From assembly GCA_023369685.1 (NCBI GenBank), contig SACZ01000008.1:1-64000 (forward strand): DNA of 64,000 nucleotides, in the 5' to 3' direction. The first letter of the stretch is position 1; every line of letters starts with the position of its first letter. The notes under the pieces are model-generated. The model saw only the letters and a list, made by a program, of their open reading frames with translations. It had not been told where the DNA came from and searched no databases. This stretch comes from Prolixibacteraceae bacterium JC049 (lineage in GTDB: Bacteria; Bacteroidota; Bacteroidia; Bacteroidales; Prolixibacteraceae). This document shows, piece by piece, positions 18,178-27,751 of this stretch. The position numbers were made by a program, and so were the translations under genes.

Positions 18178-19539
18178 TAGAATTAATTCGATAACCGGAA
18201 TTTCATGATCTGGTTTTGTAACAGGTAGGGAAAGATTAATATCGTCTTTGCCTAGCTCTTGTTTCATCCAGTAACCATGAGGTTTCGAGATTTTAATTTC
18301 AGAAGCATCGTGTAAAAATTGTGCGTACTTCACTTTGCCTTTATAGCCCGGGAGGCGGAAGTTTTGTAATGGGTAATCAAGCAGGTGGATATACAATCGT
18401 TTGGTTGTTGGATTGTACGTTAGCAGCGAGTGCTCAGGTGCTTCAAACTCAGCAGGAGCTTGTGTGGCGCCATAAATCGCTTTCCCGTTATATTTCATCC
18501 ATTTTCCCATATTGCTCAATGCTTTTTCAGCTCTATGATCGAATGCTCCACGACCAGTAGGACCAACATTTAGTAATAGATTACCACCTTTGCTTACCGA
18601 TTCAATCAACAGAACCAATAATTGTTTGGTATCTTTCCAGGTGTGCTCGTCGCGATAGTAGCCCCACGAGCCACTAAAAGTTTGACAAGTTTCCCATGGA
18701 ATTCGCTTTCCATTGTATTTAGGCCATTCCGGAACTTTAAATTGTTCTGGCGTAGTGAAATCCCAACCTCCTTGGTAGTCTTTAAGGTCAAGACGATCAT
18801 TGACAATGATACCAGGTTGTAATTTGCGAACTATCTTAATGAGTTTCTCAGAATCCCAATCTTTTCTACCCTTTCCATGTTTTCCAGGGAATGAATAGTC
18901 GAGCCATAACATGTCTACCTTGCCATAATTGGTCATCAGTTCTTCAATCTGATGATGTAAATATTTACGGTATTTGTCCATGTCACGCCCTTTGTTGAGT
19001 TTCTCATAAGCTTCATCACTTCCCGCGCGTTGTGGGTGAATACGATCGACAGTATAATCAGGATGGTGCCAGTCTATTAACGAATAGTAGAAACCCACTT
19101 TTAAGCCTTCGGCACGAAATGCTTCTATATACTCTTTAATTAAATCTCGACCAATCGCTGTTTTTGTCGATTTGTAATCGGTGTACTTCGAGTCGAATAA
19201 ACAGAATCCTTCATGGTGCTTAGTGGTGATAACAGCATATTTCATTCCTGCTGCTTTTGCCATTTTTGCCCATTCAGTTGGATTGTACAAATCAGGATTA
19301 AAGTAGTCGAAATACTTCTGATACTGTTCGTTGGTCATGCGTTCGCGCATCTTTACCCATTCGTGGCGACCTGCGAGAGAGTATAGTCCCCAGTGAATGA
19401 ACATTCCAAACCGATCGTTGGTCCACCAGGCAAGGCGTTCCGTTTTTTCTTTCTCCGTTTCGTTCCAAACTTTCTTTTGTGCCCATAGGTCGGTAGATAT
19501 GAGCGAGAAAAGCAGGAGAGTGATTACTAATTTTCTCAT
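18172..19539 (-). CDS. Alpha-L-fucosidase, GH29
   Basis: This 455-residue secreted enzyme has a signal peptide ending near LWAQKK and GH29 signatures: FGMFIHWGLYS, ITTKHHEGFCLFDSKYTDY and GGNLLLNVGPTGRG. The probable catalytic nucleophile is Asp214 in VDMLWLDYSFPG. GH29 enzymes release fucose from glycans by a retaining mechanism. It is the last gene of a three-fucosidase operon (17 bases after the GH95 gene) and has a shorter architecture than the first gene, with no discoidin modules. No lipobox is evident, so it is probably periplasmic. Linkage specificity cannot be told from sequence. Confidence 0.93.
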   Translation of the reverse strand: MRKLVITLLLFSLISTDLWAQKKVWNETEKEKTERLAWWTNDRFGMFIHWGLYSLAGRHEWVKMRERMTNEQYQKYFDYFNPDLYNPTEWAKMAKAAGMKYAVITTKHHEGFCLFDSKYTDYKSTKTAIGRDLIKEYIEAFRAEGLKVGFYYSLIDWHHPDYTVDRIHPQRAGSDEAYEKLNKGRDMDKYRKYLHHQIEELMTNYGKVDMLWLDYSFPGKHGKGRKDWDSEKLIKIVRKLQPGIIVNDRLDLKDYQGGWDFTTPEQFKVPEWPKYNGKRIPWETCQTFSGSWGYYRDEHTWKDTKQLLVLLIESVSKGGNLLLNVGPTGRGAFDHRAEKALSNMGKWMKYNGKAIYGATQAPAEFEAPEHSLLTYNPTTKRLYIHLLDYPLQNFRLPGYKGKVKYAQFLHDASEIKISKPHGYWMKQELGKDDINLSLPVTKPDHEIPVIELILE

Positions 19540-19555
19540 TATAAAATGGTTTTAG

Positions 19556-21916
19556 TTAAAATTGAGTGATATCTATTTCATAAGGAGTGTTGGCTTTTAC
19601 ATTAATTGTTTTTTGTGCGTTTTTATACTTAACAACAGTCTTGTTGTCTTTTTTGCTGGTAATTGTTGCTTTCGCTAATTTCCCTTCTTGCCATTTAATG
19701 TTTACAACGAAGTTGCCTCTGGCACAAAGACCTTTTACTTCTCCATTTTTCCAGGCCGAAGGAAGTGCGGGAAGTAGATCGATGATGCCTGCGTGCGATT
19801 GTACTAACATTTCAGCAATACCTGCAGTACCTCCCATGTTTCCGTCTAACTGGAAAGGAGGGTGAGCACATAACCAGTTTTTATAAGTTCCACCACCGTG
19901 AGTCATCTCTTCTTTTTTAGAGTGAACAGGTTTTAGTAGTGCTTTAAGCATACGATAAGCGTGATCGCCATCTCCAAGGCGTGCCCAGAAGTTAATTTTC
20001 CATGCTCTAGACCAGCCTGTACCGCTGTCTCCACGAGCATTTAAACTCACTTTTGCTGCTTCTGCTAGCTTAGGAGTAGTAATGGTTGAGATCTGATTTC
20101 CTGGGTGAAGAGCAAATAAATGAGATACGTGACGGTGTTTGTTTTTTGGGTCATCAACATCTTCTTTCCACTCCTGAAGCTGTCCCCATTTACCAACAAG
20201 CGGAGGACAAATTCTATCGCGAATTTGCTTAGCTTCTTTAGTGAAGTCGTCGTCAATATTTAGTGCTTTTGCAGCCTTTACACAGTTGTTTAAAAGATCC
20301 CACGCCATTTGGTGATCCATTGAAGCTCCGGTAGAAATACCTCCATGTTCTGGAGAGTATGATGGAGCAGATACCAAGTGACCATTTTCATCTTCAGTTA
20401 AATAATCAAGCCAGAAAAGAGCTGCTTCTCTCATTAATGGATAACCCTGGTTCTTTAAGAAATCGATATCCTGAGTAAAGGCATAGTGTTCCCAAACGTG
20501 CTGACATAGCCATGCTGCTCCTCCAGGGAAAAAGCCCCAAGGGAATCCCCAGCCTGGCGATGTATAACCAAATGCATTAACCATCGTGTTGGCAATCCAC
20601 CCGCGAGTGTTGAAAAACTCTTTAGAAGCCATCTTTCCTGGCTCAACAAGACTCTCCATAAATGTGAAAAGTGGCTGGTGGCACTCGCTAAGGTTGGTAA
20701 CCTCGGCTGGCCAGTATAGCATCTGCTGGTTGATGTTCGTATGGAAATCGTTAGCCCATGGTGGGTTGATAGAGTTATTCCATTTTCCTTGCAATGTCAT
20801 TGGCATTGTTCCAGGGCGCGTCGACGAAATCATCAAATAGCGGTTATATTGGAAATACAATGCTTCTAAAGCAGGATCGCTTGCACCTTCGAAATAGGCA
20901 AGTAATCTGTCGTCAGAAGGAATGTTATCATTCTTATTGACTCCCAAATTAAGTGTTACACGGTTAAATAACTGGTGGTAATCGTTTTGGTGTTCGTCCA
21001 ATAGTTGGTCAAAGCTCTTATTGGCAGTTTGTGCAAGTACTTTTTGATTAGCAGCAACAAAATCATTTCCATTGTATTTAGGAAACTGCATGGTGTATTC
21101 AGTGGCAGCTGTGTGTACAATAGTGAATTCTTTTGTGGCTGAAACTTTTAATGTTCCATTTTTGAAGCTTACTTTTCCATCGTTAGTTTTAAACTGAAGT
21201 GCCGTTTGGAAGCGCATTCCGTTGTCACTAACAGCTCCATCTAAAAAGAAAGTATTGTTTTCTAGTTTTTGAGCTGTTACCTCATGTGGAGTTTCCAGTT
21301 TGATCTGATAGTTGGTAGGTTCAGAGGTCGTAAAACGATAAACAAGTGCTTTTTGTGGGTAACTACCGAAGAATTCACGGTTGAATTGCTTTCCGTCGAT
21401 CTCATATGAAACAGATGCTAATGCATTGCTCAGGTCAATCTGACGGACATAATTCATTGGAGTTCCTTTTTGATCTACCTTGATGTATAAATCTCCCATT
21501 GTTTGTTGGGCACCATAGTCACCAAACATTGTTTTGGTGTTAGGCTTTTTGTGGATAGCTCCGGAAAGTTCTTTCGAAGCCAGTTTGTGGGCTTCCTCCA
21601 GCTTTCCCTTTTTTAGCAGTGCTCTTACTTTAGGAAGCGCTTTGTGTGCTCCTTTTTTTATGCCGAAGTTGTATTCCTCATTGGCATTAGGCCCACCGGC
21701 CCAAAGCGATCCTTCGGCAAATTGAATGTGTTCTTCATCTAAACCACCAAAGAACATGGCTCCGGTGTAACCATTACCAAAAGGCAATGCTTCAGTCATC
21801 CAGTCGGTTGCTGGCTGATTGTACCATAAACGTAAAGTTTCTTTGGTCTGAGATGTTTTTGTCTTACAGCTAAATAGTAATAGTGCGGCAATTACTGTAA
21901 TGTAGATTGGTCTCAT
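19556..21916 (-). CDS. Alpha-L-fucosidase (or alpha-L-galactosidase), GH95 lipoprotein
   Basis: This protein of about 786 residues follows the GH95 plan: N-terminal beta domain, (alpha/alpha)6 barrel and C-terminal beta domain. Catalytic signatures are present: the paired Asn in HTNINQQMLYW, the general-acid Glu in APSYSPEHG, and the Asp in PPFQLDGNMGG. Family members are inverting enzymes acting mainly on alpha-1,2-linked fucose or on L-galactose. The longest frame opens at a GTG (21955), but ATG 21916 is preferred because it starts a lipoprotein signal, ITVIAALLLFSCK, with a lipobox Cys. Anchoring is probably in a membrane, periplasmic or surface side unknown. It lies between the two GH29 genes. 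Confidence 0.93.
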   Translation of the reverse strand: MRPIYITVIAALLLFSCKTKTSQTKETLRLWYNQPATDWMTEALPFGNGYTGAMFFGGLDEEHIQFAEGSLWAGGPNANEEYNFGIKKGAHKALPKVRALLKKGKLEEAHKLASKELSGAIHKKPNTKTMFGDYGAQQTMGDLYIKVDQKGTPMNYVRQIDLSNALASVSYEIDGKQFNREFFGSYPQKALVYRFTTSEPTNYQIKLETPHEVTAQKLENNTFFLDGAVSDNGMRFQTALQFKTNDGKVSFKNGTLKVSATKEFTIVHTAATEYTMQFPKYNGNDFVAANQKVLAQTANKSFDQLLDEHQNDYHQLFNRVTLNLGVNKNDNIPSDDRLLAYFEGASDPALEALYFQYNRYLMISSTRPGTMPMTLQGKWNNSINPPWANDFHTNINQQMLYWPAEVTNLSECHQPLFTFMESLVEPGKMASKEFFNTRGWIANTMVNAFGYTSPGWGFPWGFFPGGAAWLCQHVWEHYAFTQDIDFLKNQGYPLMREAALFWLDYLTEDENGHLVSAPSYSPEHGGISTGASMDHQMAWDLLNNCVKAAKALNIDDDFTKEAKQIRDRICPPLVGKWGQLQEWKEDVDDPKNKHRHVSHLFALHPGNQISTITTPKLAEAAKVSLNARGDSGTGWSRAWKINFWARLGDGDHAYRMLKALLKPVHSKKEEMTHGGGTYKNWLCAHPPFQLDGNMGGTAGIAEMLVQSHAGIIDLLPALPSAWKNGEVKGLCARGNFVVNIKWQEGKLAKATITSKKDNKTVVKYKNAQKTINVKANTPYEIDITQF

Positions 21917-21979
21917 TTTAAAATAATTAATTGAACTACCCATCTGTTTTCCCACAGACAGGTAGCCTCTGGTGAATTT

Positions 21980-24055
21980 TTATTTTGTTAAGATATCAAA
22001 TTCTGCTATACCAATTGCTGTTCGATCGTCGGTTGTGCTAAGTGCTTTAAACTTGACATATCGAGCTTTAGTTGGTGAAAATAATTTCTTCTGCCAAATC
22101 GGACTGTTCTTAATGTTAGAGAACTCACCTTTGCTAACTTGTTTCCAGTTGCGTCCGTTTGTGCTGGTGAAAAACTGATATTTAAATACAATTCCTGAGC
22201 TCCATCTGTTTTGTTCTGGTAAATAAGTGAAGCCTTTCAGTGTTGTTGTTTGTCCTAAGTCAATCACAACGTCAAGTGGGAATTTTTTACCTGTTTTGCG
22301 CCATGAAGTATTTGGGTTACCATCAAATGTTTTTGTCTCTTGTTCACGTCCTTTGATTTTCCAGTTGGCTCTGGAAATATCAAATTCTTCAGAAGTAACT
22401 TCTCCTTTTTTTCCTGTTTTGGTGTCGATACAAATAGCTTTTACTGTTGCTTTACCCGAAAGAGTGAAAGGTTGACTATAAAGTTTCGATTGAGCTGAAG
22501 GTGTTGTTCCGTCAATGGTGTAGTAAATTGTTACGTTGTCATCGGCACCAGAAAGCGATACCTCGTTGGCTTGATTTCTGCGAATTACTGGTGCATTTAA
22601 AACCATTGGAGCATTGTATATTTCAATGTTTGAAATAAGAGGACATGCTTTTGAATGGGTAATGTTAAAACGCAATTGGCTGGTTTTTACAGTTGGGAAG
22701 CGAAGAATACGCTTGTAGCCAATGGTCGTTTCGGAAGCAATTTCTTTCCACGAATTATTTACCATTGCTTCCAGTGTGAACTTCTGAACACGTTGTCCCA
22801 GTGCAATGTATTCTTGTGATAAGAATCGGTTTACTTCTGTTTCTGTTCCTAAATCAATAGTAATAGAAGCTGAAGTTACATTATCATCGGTAGCCCAGTA
22901 GGTTTCTTTGTTGTTATCATTTACATTGTCGATAGAATACTTCGAGGAGTTGCCTCTGGTATTGGTTGCTGTAAATTTCTTTCCTTTGGCCAAGTTGTTA
23001 GCAAAGTCTTGCTTTAATACGTTGGCCAACTTCATTACCTGTTCAACATCTTTTTCATGAATAAGTCCGCGTTGATCAACAGGGAAGTTAAGTAGTAGGT
23101 TTCCATTGCGACCCACCGAATGGTAGTAAATATCCAGTAGATGAGGTAGCGTTTTTACTTTATGATCTTCCGACTTATGATAGAACCATCCCGGACGAAT
23201 CGAAACGTCTACTTCGGCAGGTACCCAATGGGTGCCATCTTCCTGTCCCGCTCTTAAAAATTCACGATCGCAACTTACTCCAGGGTAGAAGTCGTCGCGC
23301 TTCAATAAACTCCAGTTAGTTGGTCTTACCCAACCTTCTTCGTTTCCACACCATCTACAGCCAGGGCCAGCATCACTAAAAAGAATGGCATTGGGTTGAA
23401 GTTCGTAAACCAACTTGTAAGTATTAGGCCAGTCGTAATATGTTTTTCTATCAATTTTTCTTACTTCACGTGCTCCACCGTAATAGCCGTCACCACCATT
23501 GGCACCATCAAACCATACTTCGAAAATGTCTCCATAATTGGTTAATAATTCACGAAGCTGATTTCTGAAGTAGGTAATATATTCTGGCTTTCCGTAGTCT
23601 TTATGATTTCTATCCCATGGTGAAAGATAAACACCAAACTTAAGTCCTGCTTCTTTACATGCATCTGATAGTTCACGCAGTAAATCGCCTTTGCCATTGC
23701 GCCATGGAGATGCTTTTACAGAGTAATCAGTGTATTTCGAAGGCCAAAGACAGAAACCGTCGTGATGTTTGGCTGTTAGAATAACTCCTTTCATGCCGGC
23801 ATCCTTAAAGACTTTTACCCATTGTTTGCAATCCAATTCGGGTGGATTAAACAATTTGGGATCTTTGTCGCCATAACCCCATTCGATATCGGTGAAGGTG
23901 TTCATGCTGAAATGGACAAATGCATAATACTCCATTTCGTGCCATGCCAATTGGCGAGCCTCAGGTAGTGGGCCGTGTGGTTTCGGAGGTGGCGTTTGAG
24001 TGCAGGAGCTGCTCAATAGTGCTAGTAGAGCAATAATAAATGTGAACTTCTTCAT
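21980..24055 (-). CDS. Multidomain GH29 alpha-L-fucosidase lipoprotein with discoidin and chitobiase-like modules
   Basis: This 691-residue protein has a lipobox LLSSSC at the N-terminus, a GH29 catalytic domain (about 30-335; MKGVILTAKHHDGFCLWPSKY and nucleophile Asp183 in FEVWFDGANGG), an F5/8-type discoidin domain (about 345-470), a chitobiase C-terminal-like beta segment (about 480-545, YYTIDGTTPSAQSKLY) and a second discoidin-like domain to the end. Accessory discoidin modules usually bind glycans and position the enzyme on its substrate. It is the first gene of the operon 24055-18172. The different architectures suggest stepwise trimming of a branched fucosylated polymer; that is inference. 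Confidence 0.92.
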   Translation of the reverse strand: MKKFTFIIALLALLSSSCTQTPPPKPHGPLPEARQLAWHEMEYYAFVHFSMNTFTDIEWGYGDKDPKLFNPPELDCKQWVKVFKDAGMKGVILTAKHHDGFCLWPSKYTDYSVKASPWRNGKGDLLRELSDACKEAGLKFGVYLSPWDRNHKDYGKPEYITYFRNQLRELLTNYGDIFEVWFDGANGGDGYYGGAREVRKIDRKTYYDWPNTYKLVYELQPNAILFSDAGPGCRWCGNEEGWVRPTNWSLLKRDDFYPGVSCDREFLRAGQEDGTHWVPAEVDVSIRPGWFYHKSEDHKVKTLPHLLDIYYHSVGRNGNLLLNFPVDQRGLIHEKDVEQVMKLANVLKQDFANNLAKGKKFTATNTRGNSSKYSIDNVNDNNKETYWATDDNVTSASITIDLGTETEVNRFLSQEYIALGQRVQKFTLEAMVNNSWKEIASETTIGYKRILRFPTVKTSQLRFNITHSKACPLISNIEIYNAPMVLNAPVIRRNQANEVSLSGADDNVTIYYTIDGTTPSAQSKLYSQPFTLSGKATVKAICIDTKTGKKGEVTSEEFDISRANWKIKGREQETKTFDGNPNTSWRKTGKKFPLDVVIDLGQTTTLKGFTYLPEQNRWSSGIVFKYQFFTSTNGRNWKQVSKGEFSNIKNSPIWQKKLFSPTKARYVKFKALSTTDDRTAIGIAEFDILTK

Positions 24056-24404
24056 GAGTTAATCTTTTTACCCGATAGGTTCGGATTTATTAGTTTGATT
24101 TAGCTTTCCTGTTGATAGGTGGATTGATGTTTAGATATTCAATTTATTATCAACAGATTGTTTCAAATTGAGATTGGTTGATTAGCATGTTATTTCAATC
24201 CTGAAACAATGTGCTGATCTGTGCTGATAAAGATAGTTCTTTTTATAAATCAGAGGAATAGTAGACTGTGAAATTATATATTGAGATATCCCCAAAAATG
24301 TAGAGAAACAGAAAAATAACTGGTAAGAATACAAAAACAAAAGAGGCTGTTCAATTTGAACAGCCTCTTTTATTTTGTAATCAAATTCCAATATGATGTA
24401 TATG
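24056..24404. other. Intergenic region between fucosidase operon and tRNA-Gln pair
   Basis: This stretch must hold the minus-strand promoter of the fucosidase operon, but I find no clear TTTG/TAnnTTTG pair. It also holds the terminator of the tRNA-Gln genes (24339-24371). Open frames overlapping it run antisense to the tRNAs and are not genes. Confidence 0.6.
24339..24371 (-). terminator. Terminator of the tRNA-Gln transcript
   Basis: The arms AAAAGAGGCTGTTCAA and TTGAACAGCCTCTTTT pair perfectly around a single central base. On the minus strand the stem is followed by TTGTTTTTG, downstream of both tRNA genes. Confidence 0.85.
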
Positions 24405-24477
24405 TTGTCCCGCCAGGGCTCGAACCTGGACTCTTCTGAACCAAAATCAGACGTGTTGCCAATTACACCACAGGACA
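24405..24477 (-). tRNA. tRNA-Gln (TTG)
   Basis: This is a 73-base cloverleaf: acceptor arms TGTCCTG/CGGGACA, D stem GTGT/ACAC, anticodon stem TCTGA/TCAGA with loop TTTTGGT (anticodon TTG), and T stem CCAGG/CCTGG with loop TTCGAGC. The discriminator base is A and no CCA is encoded. It is second in a two-tRNA transcript. Confidence 0.95.
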
Positions 24478-24514
24478 AGAAAAAAGATTCCCAAAGAAAG
24501 GAATCTTGAAGTTG
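24478..24514 (-). other. Spacer hairpin between the two tRNA-Gln genes
   Basis: The 37-base spacer holds AAGATTCC and GGAATCTT, an eight-base stem. It could be a processing signal for separating the two tRNAs. It has no T-run, so it is unlikely to be a terminator. Confidence 0.5.
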
Positions 24515-24587
24515 TTGACCCACCAGGGCTCGAACCTGGACTCTTCTGAACCAAAATCAGACGTGTTGCCAATTACACCATGGGTCA
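24515..24587 (-). tRNA. tRNA-Gln (TTG), second copy
   Basis: This is a 73-base cloverleaf whose D, anticodon, variable and T arms are the same as those of the neighbouring copy. The acceptor stem differs: TGACCCA pairs with TGGGTCA. Both stems are fully paired, so both genes look functional. It is first in the transcript. Confidence 0.95.
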
Positions 24588-24613
24588 ATCGCTCTGTCTT
24601 TATTAAGACGTTG

Positions 24614-24642
24614 CAAAAGTATGAAATTTTTCTATTCTCAAA
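24614..24642 (-). promoter_or_regulatory. Bacteroidota-type promoter for tRNA-Gln pair
   Basis: On the minus strand, TACTTTTG (24614-24621) matches the -7 element TAnnTTTG, with a T-rich TTTG -33 element about 17 bases further upstream. It ends 26 bases before the first tRNA. Confidence 0.55.
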
Positions 24643-24755
24643 AATTTTTAGCGAAAAAAATCGCAAAAAAATAGTAGCTATAGCTGTAGGTAGAATGGGA
24701 TGTTTAGTTAAATTATTTATAGTTTTATGTGCTTAAAACCGATAATCGTTTTGAT

Positions 24756-27719
24756 ATGATGAACTTAGGAGAATGGAGAGGGAAAAATAACATTCTGGGC
24801 TGGTTGTTGGGAATAATTTCCACATTGATCTATTTTTTTTCAATGGATGCCACTGTGAGTTGGTGGGATTGTGGGGAATTTCTGTCATGTGCCTATAAGT
24901 TACAGGTTGGGCACCCTCCTGGAGCTCCGTTTTATCTCTTAGTAGCACGATTATTTGGAATGGTTTTCCCTGTAGAATACGCTGCATGGGGAATAAATGC
25001 TTTATCGGCATTGGCTAGTGGGGCAACAGTAATGTTTCTATTTTGGTCCATAACACGAATTGCCCGAAAATTAATGGGAGCCAATAAATATGAAAATGTA
25101 TTGTTGGTTGCAGGTGCAGTAGGTGCTCTTTCGTTTGCTTTTACCGATACATTTTGGTTTTCGGCAGTTGAGGCCGAGGTATATGCTTTATCAACACTGT
25201 TTACAGCAATTGTATTTTGGTGTATTCTGAAATGGAATGATGAAGAATTTCCAGAGAAGCAATATCGATGGTTAATACTGTTGGCCTATTTGATGGGATT
25301 GTCAATTGGAGTACACCTGCTGAATTTATTGGCTATTCCTGCCATTGTTCTTTTAATTCATTTCAAGAAGAACAACTTATCGAAGAAAGGAGTATTGTTG
25401 GCTCTTTTTCAGGGAAGCTTGTTGTTGCTTTTCGTAATGTATGGAGTAATTCAGGGATTACCTGCACTTACCTTTAATGCTGAATTGTTTGTGGTTAACC
25501 ACCTAATGTTGCCTATTCATTCTGGAGAATTATTGGTGTTGACGATTTTGTTTGCTGCTGTTTCGGCATTGATCTATTGGTCGAGACGAAGGCGGAAAGT
25601 GAAATACGAGCTAGGAGCGGTTATGTTTGGGGTGCTGGTTTTAGGCTACTTGTCATATGCAACTATTGTAATCCGTTCTTTGGCCAATCCACCTATTGAT
25701 GAGAATAATCCAGAACAAGTGGCCAATTTCAAGTCATATATCAACCGCGAACAATATGGTGATAGACCACTTTTATGGGGGCAGTATTATTCTGCACCAG
25801 TGGTTGCTACTATAAAAGATAAGCCAGTTTATTACATTGAAGATGGAATATATAAACCATTGGGAAGTAGCTTTGGCGGTTATATCTACGATGAAGCATA
25901 TGAGACTTTCTTCCCAAGAATGTATAGTTCTAGAGGAAGTCATCCGCAGGGATATCGCCAGTGGAGCAGATATCAACCTGTAAGTAGCGAGAATGTTGAT
26001 CGACCTGACTGGGGTAATAATCTTCGGTTTTTTGTTGATTATCAATTGGTACATATGTATTTCCGTTATTTTATGTGGAACTTCAGTGGTCGCCAAAACG
26101 ATAAACAAGGACATGGTGGTGTATTAAACGGAAATTGGATTACTGGAATCGATTGGTTGGACAGCATGCGACTGGGAGATCAAGCCAATAAACCTCATCG
26201 ACTTAAAGATTCGATGGCAAGAAACAGGTATTTCCTTTTACCCTTCTTGTTGGGGATTTTAGGTATAGCGTGGCTATTTTCGAAAGGAGTAGAAGGAAAG
26301 AAATGGTTCTGGGTTTTATTGGTATTATTCTTCTTTACAGGCGTGGCCATTGTTCTCTACCTTAACCAGAAACCTTTTGAACCCAGAGAACGTGACTATG
26401 CATACGTGGGATCATTCTATACGTTTTCAGTATTAATTGGTTTGGGAGTTTTGCAACTGTTTGAGTTGTTGAAGACAAAGCTTACTTACAAAGCAGCTTT
26501 TGGTACAGCTACATTATTGGGAATTGGAATACCTACGCTATTGTTGGCACAGAACTGGGACGACCATAATCGGGCGGGAAAGAGTGCCGCTCGCGATTTG
26601 GCTTACAACCAACTGATATCGTGTGAACCCAATGCTATTTTATTTACTTATGGCGATAATGATACTTTCCCACTGTGGTATTTGCAAGATGTTGAGGGTG
26701 TTCGTACTGATGTGCGAATTTGCAATGTGAGCTTGTTGGGTGGCGATTGGTACATCAACCAAATGAGGCAGAAATATTATGAGTCGAATCCAATAAAAAT
26801 TGCTGTCGATAAGTCAAAATACAGAGCAGGAACTCGGGATATTTGCCTGGTAAACGAAGCAAAAGATACCATCGACCTAAAAAATGCACTGGATTTTGTT
26901 TGGAACGATAGCGATCAGACAAAAGCTAAAGTGAATTCTACCAGAAGTTATAATCTGTTGCCTTATCCGAACTTGAAATGGAAGAATGTGGTATTCTCAA
27001 CATCCAATAGATATATAACAAAAAGTGATTTGTTGATGCTGCAGATTATTAATGGGAATGCCAATGATCGACCAATTTATTTCAATGGAAGTGTGTTGAA
27101 AACGGCATTGTTTAATTTCGATGACTATGTGGAGTGTCGTGGAATGGTCTATAAGTTGATTTCTAAAGGACATTTAGCCGAATATAATATTCCGGGAGAT
27201 GTGAATGCACTGGACTTGTATAATCGAGTAATGAATGAGTATCAGTGGGGTGGATGGCAAAAAGAAGGAATGATTTGGGATACTCATAATAGAACACAAA
27301 TATCTGTTTTCGATATTCGATTGATGCTAGCTCGTTTGGCTTTGGAATTGGTCGAAATTAATGAGACAGAGAAAGCAAAATCTATTTTGTTATTGGAAGA
27401 GAAACTGTTTCCCAATGAAAAATTACCTTATAACTCCCATTCTTTAGCGGTTGCTAAAGCGTGGGCTAAAGTTGGAGACAAAGAGAAATCAAAGGTTATA
27501 CTAGAGCAGATAGGCAATGAACGAATAGATGAATTGGCTTATTACTTCTCGCTAAAACCGGAATTCGGGGTATCTGTTTGGGCCAGCCAAGAGAAAGCTG
27601 TTGAGGATGTGAAAAGTGTTATGACTGTTGCTTTGAGGTTGGACTTAAAGGATTTGTATTTGAAGATTAATCAACAGATGGATATACTGTTGAAGGATAT
27701 AAAAAATCCCGGCTATTAA
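24756..27719 (+). CDS. DUF2723 membrane glycosyltransferase (GT-C fold, protein O-mannosyltransferase-like)
   Basis: This protein of about 987 residues has some ten hydrophobic segments in its N-terminal 60% and a soluble C-terminal part. The early loop MDATVSWWDCGEFLSCAYKLQ followed by VGHPPGAPFYLL is the DUF2723 signature; its Asp/Glu pair corresponds to the acidic catalytic residue of GT-C enzymes. Family members in Bacteroidota are thought to move a sugar from a lipid carrier to exported proteins. The longest frame opens at GTG 24729; ATG 24756 or 24759 is preferred because MNLGEWRGKNNILGW resembles the family N-terminus. It is transcribed alone and its stop codon lies inside the terminator of the opposing gene. 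Confidence 0.85.
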   Translation: MMNLGEWRGKNNILGWLLGIISTLIYFFSMDATVSWWDCGEFLSCAYKLQVGHPPGAPFYLLVARLFGMVFPVEYAAWGINALSALASGATVMFLFWSITRIARKLMGANKYENVLLVAGAVGALSFAFTDTFWFSAVEAEVYALSTLFTAIVFWCILKWNDEEFPEKQYRWLILLAYLMGLSIGVHLLNLLAIPAIVLLIHFKKNNLSKKGVLLALFQGSLLLLFVMYGVIQGLPALTFNAELFVVNHLMLPIHSGELLVLTILFAAVSALIYWSRRRRKVKYELGAVMFGVLVLGYLSYATIVIRSLANPPIDENNPEQVANFKSYINREQYGDRPLLWGQYYSAPVVATIKDKPVYYIEDGIYKPLGSSFGGYIYDEAYETFFPRMYSSRGSHPQGYRQWSRYQPVSSENVDRPDWGNNLRFFVDYQLVHMYFRYFMWNFSGRQNDKQGHGGVLNGNWITGIDWLDSMRLGDQANKPHRLKDSMARNRYFLLPFLLGILGIAWLFSKGVEGKKWFWVLLVLFFFTGVAIVLYLNQKPFEPRERDYAYVGSFYTFSVLIGLGVLQLFELLKTKLTYKAAFGTATLLGIGIPTLLLAQNWDDHNRAGKSAARDLAYNQLISCEPNAILFTYGDNDTFPLWYLQDVEGVRTDVRICNVSLLGGDWYINQMRQKYYESNPIKIAVDKSKYRAGTRDICLVNEAKDTIDLKNALDFVWNDSDQTKAKVNSTRSYNLLPYPNLKWKNVVFSTSNRYITKSDLLMLQIINGNANDRPIYFNGSVLKTALFNFDDYVECRGMVYKLISKGHLAEYNIPGDVNALDLYNRVMNEYQWGGWQKEGMIWDTHNRTQISVFDIRLMLARLALELVEINETEKAKSILLLEEKLFPNEKLPYNSHSLAVAKAWAKVGDKEKSKVILEQIGNERIDELAYYFSLKPEFGVSVWASQEKAVEDVKSVMTVALRLDLKDLYLKINQQMDILLKDIKNPGY

Positions 27720-27727
27720 CCGGGATT
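27705..27727 (-). terminator. Terminator of the purine phosphorylase transcript, overlapping the opposing stop codon
   Basis: The arms AATCCCGG and CCGGGATT pair around CTATTAA, with a T-run on the minus strand. The stem includes the last codons and stop of the plus-strand DUF2723 gene. Confidence 0.75.
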
Positions 27728-27751
27728 CCATTATCTTGAAAAATATTTTTC

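Noticed and set aside
18172-24055. Complete polysaccharide utilisation locus
   Set aside because: Only glycosidases are present; no SusC, SusD or regulator is in the window.
24182-24736. Open frames of 67-113 codons around the tRNA-Gln genes
   Set aside because: They read through the tRNA genes on either strand; the tRNAs explain the conserved sequence.
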